NCBI GenBank assembly: GCA_964562455.1
Contig: CAZLTN010000019.1
Coordinates: 6,769 to 70,768 of the forward strand
Origin: Ravibacter sp964562455
Lineage (GTDB): Bacteria; Bacteroidota; Bacteroidia; Cytophagales; Spirosomataceae
DNA: 64,000 nt
Direction of reading: 5' to 3'
In this document: in pieces, positions 26,592-36,134 of the stretch
Layout: the number at the start of each line of letters is the position of its first letter
Numbering within the stretch: position 1 is the stretch's first letter
The notes under the pieces: generated by a model
Database searches by the model: none
The model's input: only the letters and a program-made list of their open reading frames with translations
Told to the model about the DNA's origin: nothing
Made by a program: the position numbers and the translations under genes

Positions 26592-28091
26592 TCAGATCAC
26601 CTCGAACACTTTTGTGTAAAGAGCTTTCCCGTCTACGTTACAGATACTCAGATTTAACTTTGCAAGCCCGTTTTCACGAAACACTCTTCCATGAAGAAAT
26701 CCGCCCATAAGCCTGAAAAACTGATGATCAGGGTGCTTTCCACCCGTCCAGCCCATATTGGCAAAGTCCGTTCCGGCGCCGCAGCAAAACTCCCATAGAT
26801 TCTCTTCCTTCCGGTAGGTTACGTGCTGCCAATGGCTGTCTCCGTGACATAGATATAAATTTTTCTGCTTGCTAAAAAAGCTCTTCAACATGTCACCTTC
26901 GTATTTGAAACCTTTGGTAGCATGGTTATCTGTTTTATAAGAGAAATCGGGCCCGAGAATAGGCGTCGGATTGATGATCAGTTTGAATGTTGCGTGCGAT
27001 TTTTCTACTGTTTCAAAGAGCCAGTCCCGCTGTTCCCTGCCAAGCACAGTCTTATCCGGACCGTCTTCCATCTTATTGTGAGAGCGATAATTTCGTCCTT
27101 CTAATAACCATATCTGGAGATCTTTTCCCCAGCAAATGGTTTTGTAAGTCTTTTCGGTCGTCGGAAATTGTTCGTTATCAAAAATTTCAAGTCCGCGTTC
27201 AAAAGAAACCAGTCCGTACCGGTCTCCTGGAGAACAGTCATCCTTCAGTGTATCATGGTCATCTTTCATAAAATAGCTTGTTACCTGCCTGAAGAAATTT
27301 CTCTGAAACGGCAGCGCAAACAACCGGTTCCACTTGAATCTCATCAGGTCTTCCGTCAGCGCCCAGGGATATATGGCGTCGTAGTACTCGACATCGCCTG
27401 TGTGGACATAAAAATCCGGCTTTTTTAATAGCATTGAGCGATAGATCTCATGTCCGCCTTCGCGGTTGTCCCTTCTGTGGTGCCCGTGGCAGGTTACGAT
27501 GCAGAAACTGATGTCTTTCGGAAATATCTCTTCGGGAGGTGTCCCGAATTCACCGTTTATTTCGTGCGAAACTTTTGAATCACCGGTTTTGCGGGCTTTG
27601 ATGGTAACGCTATAGCGTGTACCGGCCTTCAGATCGCTAAGCTTCCATTGCTTTGTATGATCCCTGTTTTTGTCCACAGGTTCCCACCGGGTCTCTTTTG
27701 ATAGCAGAGGGGATCCTGCCGGGTACCAGATCAGTTTTACTTCCCCTTCACTTCCCGGACAAGCCCCATCCATTTCCTCCAGTTTAGCTCCTTTCGGTAT
27801 TTGCAGATCGTAAATGCCTGCTTCAGTAATTGTCTCCGTTTTGAGGAATTCATTAACAGAAACAAGGTCCGGGCATAGAAAAGGCGTTCCGTCTCGGTTC
27901 ATGTCAGGCTTTTTCGTCAGTCTAGTCCATATTACAACGCTTTCCTGATCTGCCCATCCATTTCTCATGCCATTTCCAAGAAAAGGGCCGGTACCCGGAG
28001 TTTGTGAAAAGCTTCTACCTGAAGGAATAATCGCTGTGAATGAAGCCATCCCCACAGTTGAGAGAAATCTCTTTCTACCTATTTTTTTCAT
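26592..28091 (-). CDS. PhoD-like alkaline phosphatase/phosphodiesterase
   Basis: 499 residues. N-terminal secretion signal with KRFLSTVGMASFTAII, possibly Tat-like (MKKIGRKRF). An Ig-like PhoD N-domain (about 40-185) precedes the metallophosphoesterase domain, with metal motifs FCIVTCHGHH, FYVHTGDVEYYD, MKDDHDTLKDD and LCHGDSHWQHVT. PhoD enzymes release phosphate from phosphodiesters such as teichoic acids or phospholipids in the periplasm. It starts 23 bp after susD, so it is the first enzyme of the sigma-FecR-SusCD locus; its substrate is probably the imported molecule. Confidence 0.9.
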   Translation of the reverse strand: MKKIGRKRFLSTVGMASFTAIIPSGRSFSQTPGTGPFLGNGMRNGWADQESVVIWTRLTKKPDMNRDGTPFLCPDLVSVNEFLKTETITEAGIYDLQIPKGAKLEEMDGACPGSEGEVKLIWYPAGSPLLSKETRWEPVDKNRDHTKQWKLSDLKAGTRYSVTIKARKTGDSKVSHEINGEFGTPPEEIFPKDISFCIVTCHGHHRRDNREGGHEIYRSMLLKKPDFYVHTGDVEYYDAIYPWALTEDLMRFKWNRLFALPFQRNFFRQVTSYFMKDDHDTLKDDCSPGDRYGLVSFERGLEIFDNEQFPTTEKTYKTICWGKDLQIWLLEGRNYRSHNKMEDGPDKTVLGREQRDWLFETVEKSHATFKLIINPTPILGPDFSYKTDNHATKGFKYEGDMLKSFFSKQKNLYLCHGDSHWQHVTYRKEENLWEFCCGAGTDFANMGWTGGKHPDHQFFRLMGGFLHGRVFRENGLAKLNLSICNVDGKALYTKVFEVI

Positions 28092-28114
28092 TCGAATAAT
28101 CCGATTAACTGAGT

Positions 28115-29875
28115 TTAATCGATATTTCCCAATACAGGTTCGTTCCTTTCTGCACCTACGTAACCGACATTCTGGTTAATCCGTCCGAGTGTATTGGCAT
28201 TGATCAGTTTATCGTCGATCGGCCACTGGAAATGATATGGTTCGATATGAAATTCGCGCCAGTAATTCTTTCTCGTATAAATTTCGTTAAGGTTTATGAT
28301 TCGGTCATAAAACCAGTTTTTAGCAGCTATATTGGAAAGGCTGTAACCGTTAACACCCATTTTGGCCATAATGTAGGAAACCCTGTTCAGTTCATTCTGC
28401 CGCGGCTCTTCCAATGACAATTCCCTGGCTCTTTCATCAAAAATGAAATCTATCGTAACATCCCCCGCCGAAATAAGCGGCGCTTTTGCACGCGCCCTGA
28501 CGACGTTGATATCATTGGCTGCCGCGCCCTTATCTCCCTTCCAATAATGCGCCTCTGCGCGCAGCAGGTAGGTTTCCGCCAGCCGGAAGATGTACCAGTC
28601 ACCATTACTCCCATAAGGAAGGCCTGTCTGATCGGGATGGTTGGGAGCAAATATTTTGTAGTGAGGAGTCGGATAAAACCGGACGGGAAATGCCCTGGGA
28701 TCGATTGAAAAGTTTGCCGGATCTACAAGCTTGCCGTATTGAACTGACGCCGGATTATTATAAAAATATTCGTTTCGATCGACCCAATTGATATTTGCCC
28801 TTCTCAGATCCGGGGTAGTTTCCCACGTATGATTTCCGACCGTCCAGATATCATACGCATGGTAATCACTCAAAATACAATCGGGGTTAGGATAGCCCAG
28901 AGTATCATACATGGGGCCCGAAAGAATAAACCCGATTCCGCCAGCCTTGTCACGGTTGTTGTTGGAATTATGATAGGCAGGATTATACACTCTCATCGTA
29001 TAGAGACCTTCTGTCCTTGCAGTCTGCGGAGCTTCAAACCGGTCGACGAATGCCAGGATCGTTTCAGTGTTGGCTGCGATATTTTTGTTAGCCGGCCGAT
29101 GAAGGTCCCAGATTACATTTCTGACCGGATTACCGGCATCCTGCCCAAACCTCAAGGTCATTAAAGCGTAAGGGCCGCTAATAACGGTACTCGCTGCCGT
29201 TATCGCCTTATCCCACTCCATGTTGGCCAGGCAGATTTTGGACAACAGGTGGTTCCCTGCGCCTTTAGAAGGCTGGCCGGGTTCTGCGGACACAGGCATC
29301 CATTCCGCAGCCCACTCCATGTCCTTTTGAATCTTTGCCAGGATGGCCCACCGGCTGTGCGATTTATAATCCAGCTTTGCACTTTTTACTTCTTCACCCA
29401 AAAAAGGGAGATCCCCGTAACACCCCACCAACCGGTAATACCAATAAGATCTGTGCCACAAGGCTTCGGCCAGCACCTGGTTCCTTTTTTTCTCATCATT
29501 CCATACGATATTGTCAATCCTGCTAATGATCGTATTGGCATTTTTAATGATTATGAAAATATCGTTGATCTGGCTGACGAAACGCTGGCTGGCCTCCGAT
29601 GTCGGTGTCAGCAGGCGCCAATCTGCATTACCCGCTACATTCGGTGCACCGAGTTCAGACCCCATGGTTTGGTGCGCCATAAAGTTCTTTTGTGATGTTT
29701 GTTCCCTGGTCAGATCCTTTCTCAAAGTAGCCAGAGCAGCGTCATAACCTGACGGGTTTAAAAAAACATTCTCCGGAGAAAAAAATGACCTGGGCTCTGG
29801 CTTCAAAAAATCAGTGCCGCAGGAAATCGTAAGAAAACCCAGAAAACAGAAGATATATTGAATAAATGATTTCAT
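28115..29875 (-). CDS. SusD/RagB-family outer-membrane nutrient-binding lipoprotein (second locus)
   Basis: 586 residues. Lipoprotein signal with lipobox TISC (Cys19), then GTDFLKPEPRSFFSPENVFL. Helical repeats include VLAEALWHRSYWYYRLVGCY followed by GDLPFLGEEV. The C-terminal YIFRLAETYLLRAEAHYWKG and FIFDERARELSLEEPRQNEL are classic SusD features. It is longer than the first SusD in this window because of a larger central ligand-binding region. It starts 19 bp after its SusC partner and is followed by the PhoD gene. Confidence 0.95.
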   Translation of the reverse strand: MKSFIQYIFCFLGFLTISCGTDFLKPEPRSFFSPENVFLNPSGYDAALATLRKDLTREQTSQKNFMAHQTMGSELGAPNVAGNADWRLLTPTSEASQRFVSQINDIFIIIKNANTIISRIDNIVWNDEKKRNQVLAEALWHRSYWYYRLVGCYGDLPFLGEEVKSAKLDYKSHSRWAILAKIQKDMEWAAEWMPVSAEPGQPSKGAGNHLLSKICLANMEWDKAITAASTVISGPYALMTLRFGQDAGNPVRNVIWDLHRPANKNIAANTETILAFVDRFEAPQTARTEGLYTMRVYNPAYHNSNNNRDKAGGIGFILSGPMYDTLGYPNPDCILSDYHAYDIWTVGNHTWETTPDLRRANINWVDRNEYFYNNPASVQYGKLVDPANFSIDPRAFPVRFYPTPHYKIFAPNHPDQTGLPYGSNGDWYIFRLAETYLLRAEAHYWKGDKGAAANDINVVRARAKAPLISAGDVTIDFIFDERARELSLEEPRQNELNRVSYIMAKMGVNGYSLSNIAAKNWFYDRIINLNEIYTRKNYWREFHIEPYHFQWPIDDKLINANTLGRINQNVGYVGAERNEPVLGNID

Positions 29876-29894
29876 TGGATTCAGGAAAAAAGGA

Positions 29895-32800
29895 TTAAAA
29901 AGACACGTTTACACCAACATTGTAGATCCTGGGCATCGGGCTGCCGCCGGATTCAGGATCCCATCCCGGCCAGTTGTCGAAAGAATACAGGTTCCTGATC
30001 GAACCGAACAAACGGAACTCTTTCATGAAATCCTTTAACAAAGGGACATTATAGGAAAAGGTCACATCTTGTATCCTGACATATGAGCTGGGCTTGTAAA
30101 GTTTTATCCCTCCTCCATAACCCTCTACGCGGGGATGAATACGCGGGTATTCTTCGGAGCGGTTGTCGGCTGTCCAATAGGAAAAGTTTTCAGAACTGAT
30201 ATTGACGATCGCCCCGGCACCCGGCACAGCCATCGGCGCGCTAAATTCCCTGATATGCCCCAGGTCAGATCTAAGGAAAACGGAGAGCGTAAAATTGTTT
30301 AAGATTTCAAAGGTATTTCTTAGCCCGAGGCGAAAGCGCGGCTGCACATACCCGATAAATACCTTGTCCTGCAAAGCCTCGTACTTGCCGTTTTCGTCCA
30401 GGTCGCTGACTTTAAAGTCGCCCGGAAACAGAGTATACCTGGTTGCCTCCTCCTTTTCCTCCACCTGCCATACGCCCAGGATACGGTAGTTCCAAACCCG
30501 GTCGATCGCCTGTCCGGGAAACCACTCGTTCGTATAATCCGGTAACTCCCCGGTAAGTTTCTTTCCTTCCAACGTATATTCTCACCGATCACCGAAAAGG
30601 GATCTTATTTTATTACGGTTCAGGGAGAATGTCAGATCCGACTTCCACCTCAGGACGTTTGAAGAAATATTAGTAGTGTTCAGAGTGAGCTCGAATCCTT
30701 TATTCCCGAGCTCCCCGATATTGGTTGTAATACTTTCAAACCCGGTAATCTTCGGCAGGGTACGTTTCACCAGCAGGTTCCGGGTACTCATATCATAGTA
30801 ATCCAACGTCAGGAAAACTCTTTCTGAAAGAACCGAAAGGTCCAGGCCGAGGTTGATCGATTCAGTTTCCTCCCATTTCAGTCCTGAGTTAGCGAGGCTC
30901 GACGTAAAAATACCCTGAACCACCCTGGTACCGTTATAGTATTGGTTAGAGGCCATCTGGGCCAGGGCGGAATAGGCTCCAATATCCCGGTTGCCGTTTC
31001 GTCCCCATGACAGCCGCAGTTTCAGGAAATTGACTACATCGCTTTTAAAAAAATCCTCATTTGATATCTGCCATGCTACCGCCGCCGCAGGGAATGTCGC
31101 CCTGGGGTTTTCCTGCCCGAAGGCTGAATAGCCGTCCCGGCGTACGGAACCCGTAAAAAGATACCGGCCTTTGAAAGAATAGTTGAGCCTGGCCATCAGA
31201 GCGTCGCCTGTCACCTTGGTATCGGTAGAAGATACGCCCGGGTTGTTACCGAACTGAATACCCGAATATCCCAATACAGGACTGGGCCGGAAAGTCTGGT
31301 TGGTAACCTGTGTAAGCCAGGTTTTGCCCTGTTCGGCGTTATGCAGCAACGTGACGTCGAAAGAGTGTTCCCCGAATTTTTTATTCCATTTCAGGACGTT
31401 GTCCACCATCCATTCAAATGAGGAGTAATCATTTCGGGTAGCCCTTCCCTCTGCATAAACCTGTCCGCCGGTGATAGTCTCAGGAGACCAATAATTATAG
31501 TCCCGGTAGGATTCTATCCTGGGTTGAAAGGATACCCGGTACCGGATCCCGAACGGCAGACTGATTTCCGAAAAAGCAGTTCCGAAAAGGTTGTTCACTT
31601 TCCGATCCCGTTCCTGGCCATAGTAATCCATAAGCGGGTTCCTGGCTAAATCATAGCCGCTGGGGAACCATCTTACCGAGCCGTCGTCATCCCACATCGA
31701 GCCGTAAGGGCTTACCGTTTTCATACCGTCGAGGCTGGCCTGCACCGCACTCTCATCCCTGTTAGAAAACTGTATATTGGTGCCGATTTTTAACCAGTTA
31801 ACAATATTGAAATCGAGATTAAGCCGGGTACGGATAGTTGTATACTTGTCTCCCTTTATGATACCGTCATTATTCACATAACCCAAAGACCAGAAATAGG
31901 AAGAATTGCCCGTCCCTCCCCTTACATTGACGTTGCTTTCCTGGCGAAAACCCCGCTGCATTACTTCATTCCGCCAATTGACAGTTTTCCCCGCCAGGTA
32001 GTTTTCCACTTCCGTAGGCCGGAAATTCAACCTGCCCAACCATTCCTGCGTGTTATCGGGGTGCGGATTGTTGCCTGCGGCGCGCCACTGGTCTACGGTC
32101 ACACCCTGCGGCAGAGCCTCAGGATTAAAATAGTAGTAATCGGGAAAGCGGTTGGAAATGGCATACCTGTAATAGTCCCTTCTGTAATTGATATAGCCTT
32201 CCGGATCGCGAACAGCAAAATCATCCCGGGCCACTTCTGCAAACCCGGCATTTGTGGAAAAACTAACGATAGGCTTTCCCGATTTTCCTTTAATAGTCGT
32301 GATCAGGATTACTCCCGAAGCGGCCCTCGCTCCAAATACTGCGGCAGAGCTGGCGTCTTTTAGTATATCTATCGTTTCGATATCGTTCGGATTGATATCT
32401 CTTATATTTCCGTTAAAAACTACGCCGTCCAGCACGATCATGGGCGACGTTCCGGCATTGATCGAATTAGGCCCCCTTATCTCCATGGAGCTTCCTCCAG
32501 CTGCGGAGGTGCCCTGGCTAGCATTAAAACCGGCTACCGTTCCGGTCAGCATATCGGTGAGTTGAGTCATGCTCTGGTTTTTGAATACATCTGCACTTAT
32601 CCGCGCCACCGAGCCGGTCAGGTCGCTCTTTTTAGCTGTTCCATAGCCGATTACCACCAATTCTTCAAGTACCTTCTGATCGGAAGCCAGCCGTATTTCC
32701 AGCGAATTTCTCTTACCTACCAAAACCTCCTGGGCTATATGTCCTACAAACGAAAATACGAGAATGGTATTCTCATCAGGGACTTCAATCGAAAAACGGC

Positions 32801-33413
32801 CGTTTGCATCGGTAATCATGCCCTGCTGCGTTCCTTTGACAAGGATGCTCACGCCTGGCAGAGGCTCTCCTTGTTCATCAATAACCCTACCATCTATACG
32901 TAATCTTACTACGGGCACGTTTTCCACGGAAGAGACAGTTTCACGGCGCAACGTCCGGGAAGGCAGGTATACCGATCCGGGCGCGTGCTGACCGTCCTCC
33001 GGCGATGCCTCGTTTGTCTTCTCCCCGGTTGCACTTTCCTTCATCGTGCGGATCACAATCCGGTTCTCCACTACCTGGTAGAACAATCCGTAGGGAGCAA
33101 GGAGCTTACCGAGTACTTTTTCGAGCACCTGGCTTTCAACCTGCATACTAATGGTCTTCCGCTGCCGCGATTGGGTACCGACAAACACGAATTGTGCGCG
33201 TGTCTGCCTGGCAATCTTATCAAGGGCTTCTCCCAGCGTAGCGTTATGTAGTTTCAGTGTTACCGGTGTTTCCAGCAACTGCTGTCCATACGTCTCCCCT
33301 GCAAGGGTAATGGAAGTCATGGAACAGACCAGCAAAATAAGGTACACACTGCATCTCATAATTTTACCGATATAGTAAATCAGGTTCCCTCCGGGGGTAG
33401 CGTTTTTTTTCAT
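29895..33413 (-). pseudogene. SusC/RagA-family TonB receptor interrupted by one in-frame TGA
   Basis: A full-length SusC frame of about 1172 codons with a single TGA at 30584-30582 (codon 944). The reading frame does not shift: GDR-stop-EYTLEGKKLTG continues in the same frame to the end of the barrel (NVGVNVSF). Upstream part: signal segment, STN domain (about 50-120, VTLKLHNATLGEALDKIARQ), CarboxypepD_reg-like domain (about 174-246), VVIGYGTAKKSDLTGS, plug NDIETIDILKDASSAAVFGA, and most of the barrel. The last ~225 residues lie after the stop. SusD follows by 19 bp and looks intact. Without suppression the barrel would be incomplete. It is a real nonsense mutation, a base error, or readthrough. 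Confidence 0.85.
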
Positions 33414-33515
33414 ACATTTGATCTGTTAAGGTTGAACGGTTCTGTTCCGGGATAGCGGTCGTTTTGTTTCGAAGCTCTCGTCCACCTTCCCGGCATTAAA
33501 GTTTTTTCCTGACAT

Positions 33516-33542
33516 AGCCCGGTACCTATGCCGGGCTTTTTT
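33516..33542 (+). terminator. Hairpin with T-tract on the plus strand, opposite to the genes
   Basis: AGCCCGG (33516-33522) pairs with CCGGGCT (33531-33537), followed by TTTTTT on the plus strand. This is the shape of an intrinsic terminator for rightward transcription, although all neighbouring genes read leftward. On the minus strand there is no T-run. It sits between fecR and susC and might block antisense transcription, or act as an mRNA stem in the leftward leader of susC. Confidence 0.4.
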
Positions 33543-33593
33543 GTTTTCTATTTTTTCATAGGCGCTTTAAAGGATTTCAGGTTTAGGGTCATA

Positions 33594-34616
33594 TCAGGGC
33601 TGGCAATCGATATCGGATGTCAGGTAATATCCGCCGTCATCTGTCTTCTCCACGCTGCCATTTACCGCCAGCATCAGTGTACCGAGAATACTTTCCAGCG
33701 AATCATTTTCGTCAAAATCGGCATGAACAATCGGGCAATTCTCCAGGCGGCTGTCATAGCTGATTTCCATGCCGCGGGTTCTTTTCAAAACTGCCGCCAC
33801 TTCCGGGAATGTAGTATTCCGGAACCGGAGCATCCCCTCTTTCCATGACACCATTTCAGACATGAACATTTCCTCCCGCTTATCGAGCTTATGCTGTTTT
33901 TTGTCGAATACCGCCTGCTGGTTGGGTTCCAGGTGAAGCTCCGCTTCCGGAGAACTTACCCGCACCTTGCCGGTCACCACCGCTACCGACATCGTCTTGT
34001 CTTCCCGGTAAGCCCTGATATTGAAGCTTGTACCGAGTACGGTTGTTTTCAAAGCGCCGGACTTGATTACAAAGGGCTGATCTTCCTTACGTGCTACGTC
34101 AAAAAATGCCTCTCCCTCCAAAGTAACTTCCCTTACGTCGCCGGTAAAACGCCCGGGATAGGTCAGCCTGCTCGCCGCATTCAGCCACACTACCGAGCCG
34201 TCGTCCAGCTTCACCATTTTCCTCTCACCCAAAGCGGTAACCATCGAAAATTCGGGCCCTGAAGCGGTACGCGCCGGGTAGTATATGTAGACAATGAAAG
34301 CTGCGCAAATCAGCACTCCTATCCACGCCGCAGGGATTGCCGGACGAAGCGCTGCCGGCCATTGCATCCGGAAACGGGGAGCATTCTTTTTGCCCGTCAC
34401 CGGTTCAAAATGATGATAAACATCCTGCACCGCCCCGACGGACTCTTCCCCGACCCGTATATCCTTTCCGAATTCCTCCCGGATCAGTGTCCTGACGTAT
34501 TCCTCGTTACCCTCCTGGTCAAAGAACGCCATTATCGCCGATTTTTCTTCAGGCGTACATTCGTCTGCAAGGTATTTTGCGAAGAGTTGCCGGATATTTT
34601 CCTGATCGCCTTTCAT
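33594..34616 (-). CDS. FecR-family anti-sigma factor (second locus)
   Basis: 340 residues from the ATG at 34616 (MKGDQENIRQLFAKYLADEC); the longer open frame from 34832 adds 72 residues without homology. The cytoplasmic sigma-binding region is about 1-90. A transmembrane helix is near 100-125 (AAWIGVLICAAFIVYIYY). The periplasmic FecR domain has MVKLDDGSVVWLNAASRLTY and GEAFFDVARKEDQPFVIKSG. The C-terminal DUF4974-like part has LRFRNTTFPEVAAVLKRTRG. It should relay the SusC signal to the sigma factor encoded just upstream. Confidence 0.94.
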   Translation of the reverse strand: MKGDQENIRQLFAKYLADECTPEEKSAIMAFFDQEGNEEYVRTLIREEFGKDIRVGEESVGAVQDVYHHFEPVTGKKNAPRFRMQWPAALRPAIPAAWIGVLICAAFIVYIYYPARTASGPEFSMVTALGERKMVKLDDGSVVWLNAASRLTYPGRFTGDVREVTLEGEAFFDVARKEDQPFVIKSGALKTTVLGTSFNIRAYREDKTMSVAVVTGKVRVSSPEAELHLEPNQQAVFDKKQHKLDKREEMFMSEMVSWKEGMLRFRNTTFPEVAAVLKRTRGMEISYDSRLENCPIVHADFDENDSLESILGTLMLAVNGSVEKTDDGGYYLTSDIDCQP

Positions 34617-34785
34617 TGCTTTCCGATTTTTCAGGTAAACCTCACCTGTTTGCCACTTGTTTATACCTATTACGCTTACGAGGCGGAGACCATCTGCTCG
34701 TTCATCATTTTTTATCAGAAATGCCGAAAATGAACAGGAATGCGGTTGTAACCCGTTCCTGTCCGACCGAATAGAAAATACATGC

Positions 34786-35382
34786 TTATATTGCTCCGAA
34801 AAGGATAATCCAGAAAATGACCGTATCGGCATGGTCAGCCAGGACCTTTCTCAGGTAGCGATTGGCTTTGACGATGTGATCATTAACTGTAGAAGTAGAA
34901 ATACCCAGCATCCCGGCTATTTCCTCATAGCTCCTGCCTTCTACTTTGCAAAGCAGGTAAATCTGTTTCCTGGCGGGAGGAAGCTGGTCTATCGCCCGGT
35001 TGATCAGGCCGAGACTTTCCTGGTAAAGCATCCTGTCCTCCGTATCGGTATGAGAAGCCAGGGAAGCAGCCAGCAGGCTACCGGCCATGCGTTTTTCCCT
35101 TGCTATTTTACGGAAGTGATCATACACCTTGTTTTCTGCTATCCTGTAAAGGAAAGGACCGAACGGCCTGTCGCTGTCTATCCTGTCGCGGTATTCCCAG
35201 ATTTTCATAAAGATCTCCTGGAAAATTTCCTTTGAAAGCTCTTCCGACTTAATCATGCGCAACAAATGAGCGTGAAGCCTCGCTCCGTAACGATGATAAA
35301 GCGTAGTAAAAGCATCGGGATCGCCTTCTGCAAGCGCCTTCAGCAATTGTTGCTCATCAACGGCAAAACGATCGGATCCCAT
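34786..35382 (-). CDS. ECF RNA polymerase sigma-70 factor (second locus)
   Basis: About 198 residues from the ATG at 35382 (MGSDRFAVDEQQLLKALAEG); a start at 35406 is less natural. Region 2: DAFTTLYHRYGARLHAHLLR to EIFQEIFMKIWEYRDRI. Region 4: LPPARKQIYLLCKVEGRSYE with MLGISTSTVNDHIVKANRYL. It ends in a hydrophobic stretch (TVIFWIILFGAI), like the other sigma factor in this window. It heads the leftward locus through fecR, susC, susD and the enzymes to rhaT, and probably activates it when substrate occupies SusC. Confidence 0.94.
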   Translation of the reverse strand: MGSDRFAVDEQQLLKALAEGDPDAFTTLYHRYGARLHAHLLRMIKSEELSKEIFQEIFMKIWEYRDRIDSDRPFGPFLYRIAENKVYDHFRKIAREKRMAGSLLAASLASHTDTEDRMLYQESLGLINRAIDQLPPARKQIYLLCKVEGRSYEEIAGMLGISTSTVNDHIVKANRYLRKVLADHADTVIFWIILFGAI

Positions 35383-35475
35383 AGAAACAAACTTAATAAA
35401 GCGCAATATTAATTTCTAAAATAGTGCGATACTAAAATGATGACACTATTTGACAAGCACACGAACTGCCACGTT

Positions 35476-35618
35476 CATACAGAAGGTTTATCTGCGCTGA
35501 GAAGTCCCGCAGGGACGATATCTGCATAACCGCCGGTATAACCGGTGGCCCGCGGCAGAGCCCACCAGGCTGAGCCAAGTCCCGCAGGGACGACACAGAT
35601 GGCGCAGCAGGGAATGTG
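35476..35618 (+). repeat. 143-bp dispersed repeat, copy 1
   Basis: Begins CATACAGAAGGTTTATCTGC and contains two copies of the palindrome GTCCCGCAGGGAC (near 35504 and 35577), plus CCGCCGGTATAACCGG. Identical to the copy at 35902-36044. Open frames inside (SLRDLAQPGGLCRGPP) are artefacts of this repeat type and not genes. The element has no transposase. Confidence 0.85.
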
Positions 35619-35746
35619 CCGCCGCTGCGCGGCTCCGTCCTCACGTAGATGCAGTTCAGCCGCAGATTCCGCTACGCTACATCCGCGGTTATGCAAATTA
35701 TGTCCCTTGCAGGGACAACCCTCCGGAATCACTTCTGTCGCGACGG
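35619..35746. repeat. Variable repeat segment between copies 1 and 2
   Basis: GC-rich sequence with further palindromic pieces, including the variant GTCCCTTGCAGGGAC near 35701-35716. No gene is supported here. The same element class probably continues into the gap. Confidence 0.5.
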
Positions 35747-35801
35747 CATACAGAAGGTTTATCTGCGCTGAGAAGTCCCGCAGGGACGATATCTGCATAA
35801 C
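35747..35801 (+). repeat. Dispersed repeat, copy 2 (cut by the scaffold gap)
   Basis: Matches the first 55 bases of copies 1 and 3 exactly and then runs into Ns. The assembly broke inside this copy. Confidence 0.85.
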
Positions 35802-35901
35802 NNNNNNNNNNNNNNNNNNNNNNNNNNNNNNNNNNNNNNNNNNNNNNNNNNNNNNNNNNNNNNNNNNNNNNNNNNNNNNNNNNNNNNNNNNNNNNNNNNN
35901 N
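35802..35901. other. Scaffold gap of 100 N
   Basis: Exactly 100 Ns, the conventional placeholder for a gap of unknown size. Identical repeat units flank it, so the true number of repeat copies is not known. Confidence 0.98.
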
Positions 35902-36044
35902 CATACAGAAGGTTTATCTGCGCTGAGAAGTCCCGCAGGGACGATATCTGCATAACCGCCGGTATAACCGGTGGCCCGCGGCAGAGCCCACCAGGCTGAG
36001 CCAAGTCCCGCAGGGACGACACAGATGGCGCAGCAGGGAATGTG
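35902..36044 (+). repeat. 143-bp dispersed repeat, copy 3
   Basis: Identical to copy 1 over 143 bp, then diverges (TTGCGACAGCG against CCGCCGCTGCG). Same orientation as copies 1 and 2. It lies about 90 bp downstream of the T9SS/beta-helix gene end at 36135. Confidence 0.85.
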
Positions 36045-36134
36045 TTGCGACAGCGTACCGCCTCAACATACTCTCTTATGTACAGACGCCCGCCCCATCT
36101 CCAAGCCACCCGGTCGGTCGTCTACCCGATTTCC

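Noticed and set aside
35476..36044. Possible CRISPR array
   Set aside because: The repeat unit is 143 bp with internal palindromes, spacing is irregular and no cas genes are present.
35545..36109. Open frames of 60-136 codons across the repeats and Ns
   Set aside because: They read through the N gap and the palindromic repeats; such SLRDLAQPGG-type frames are repeat artefacts, not proteins.
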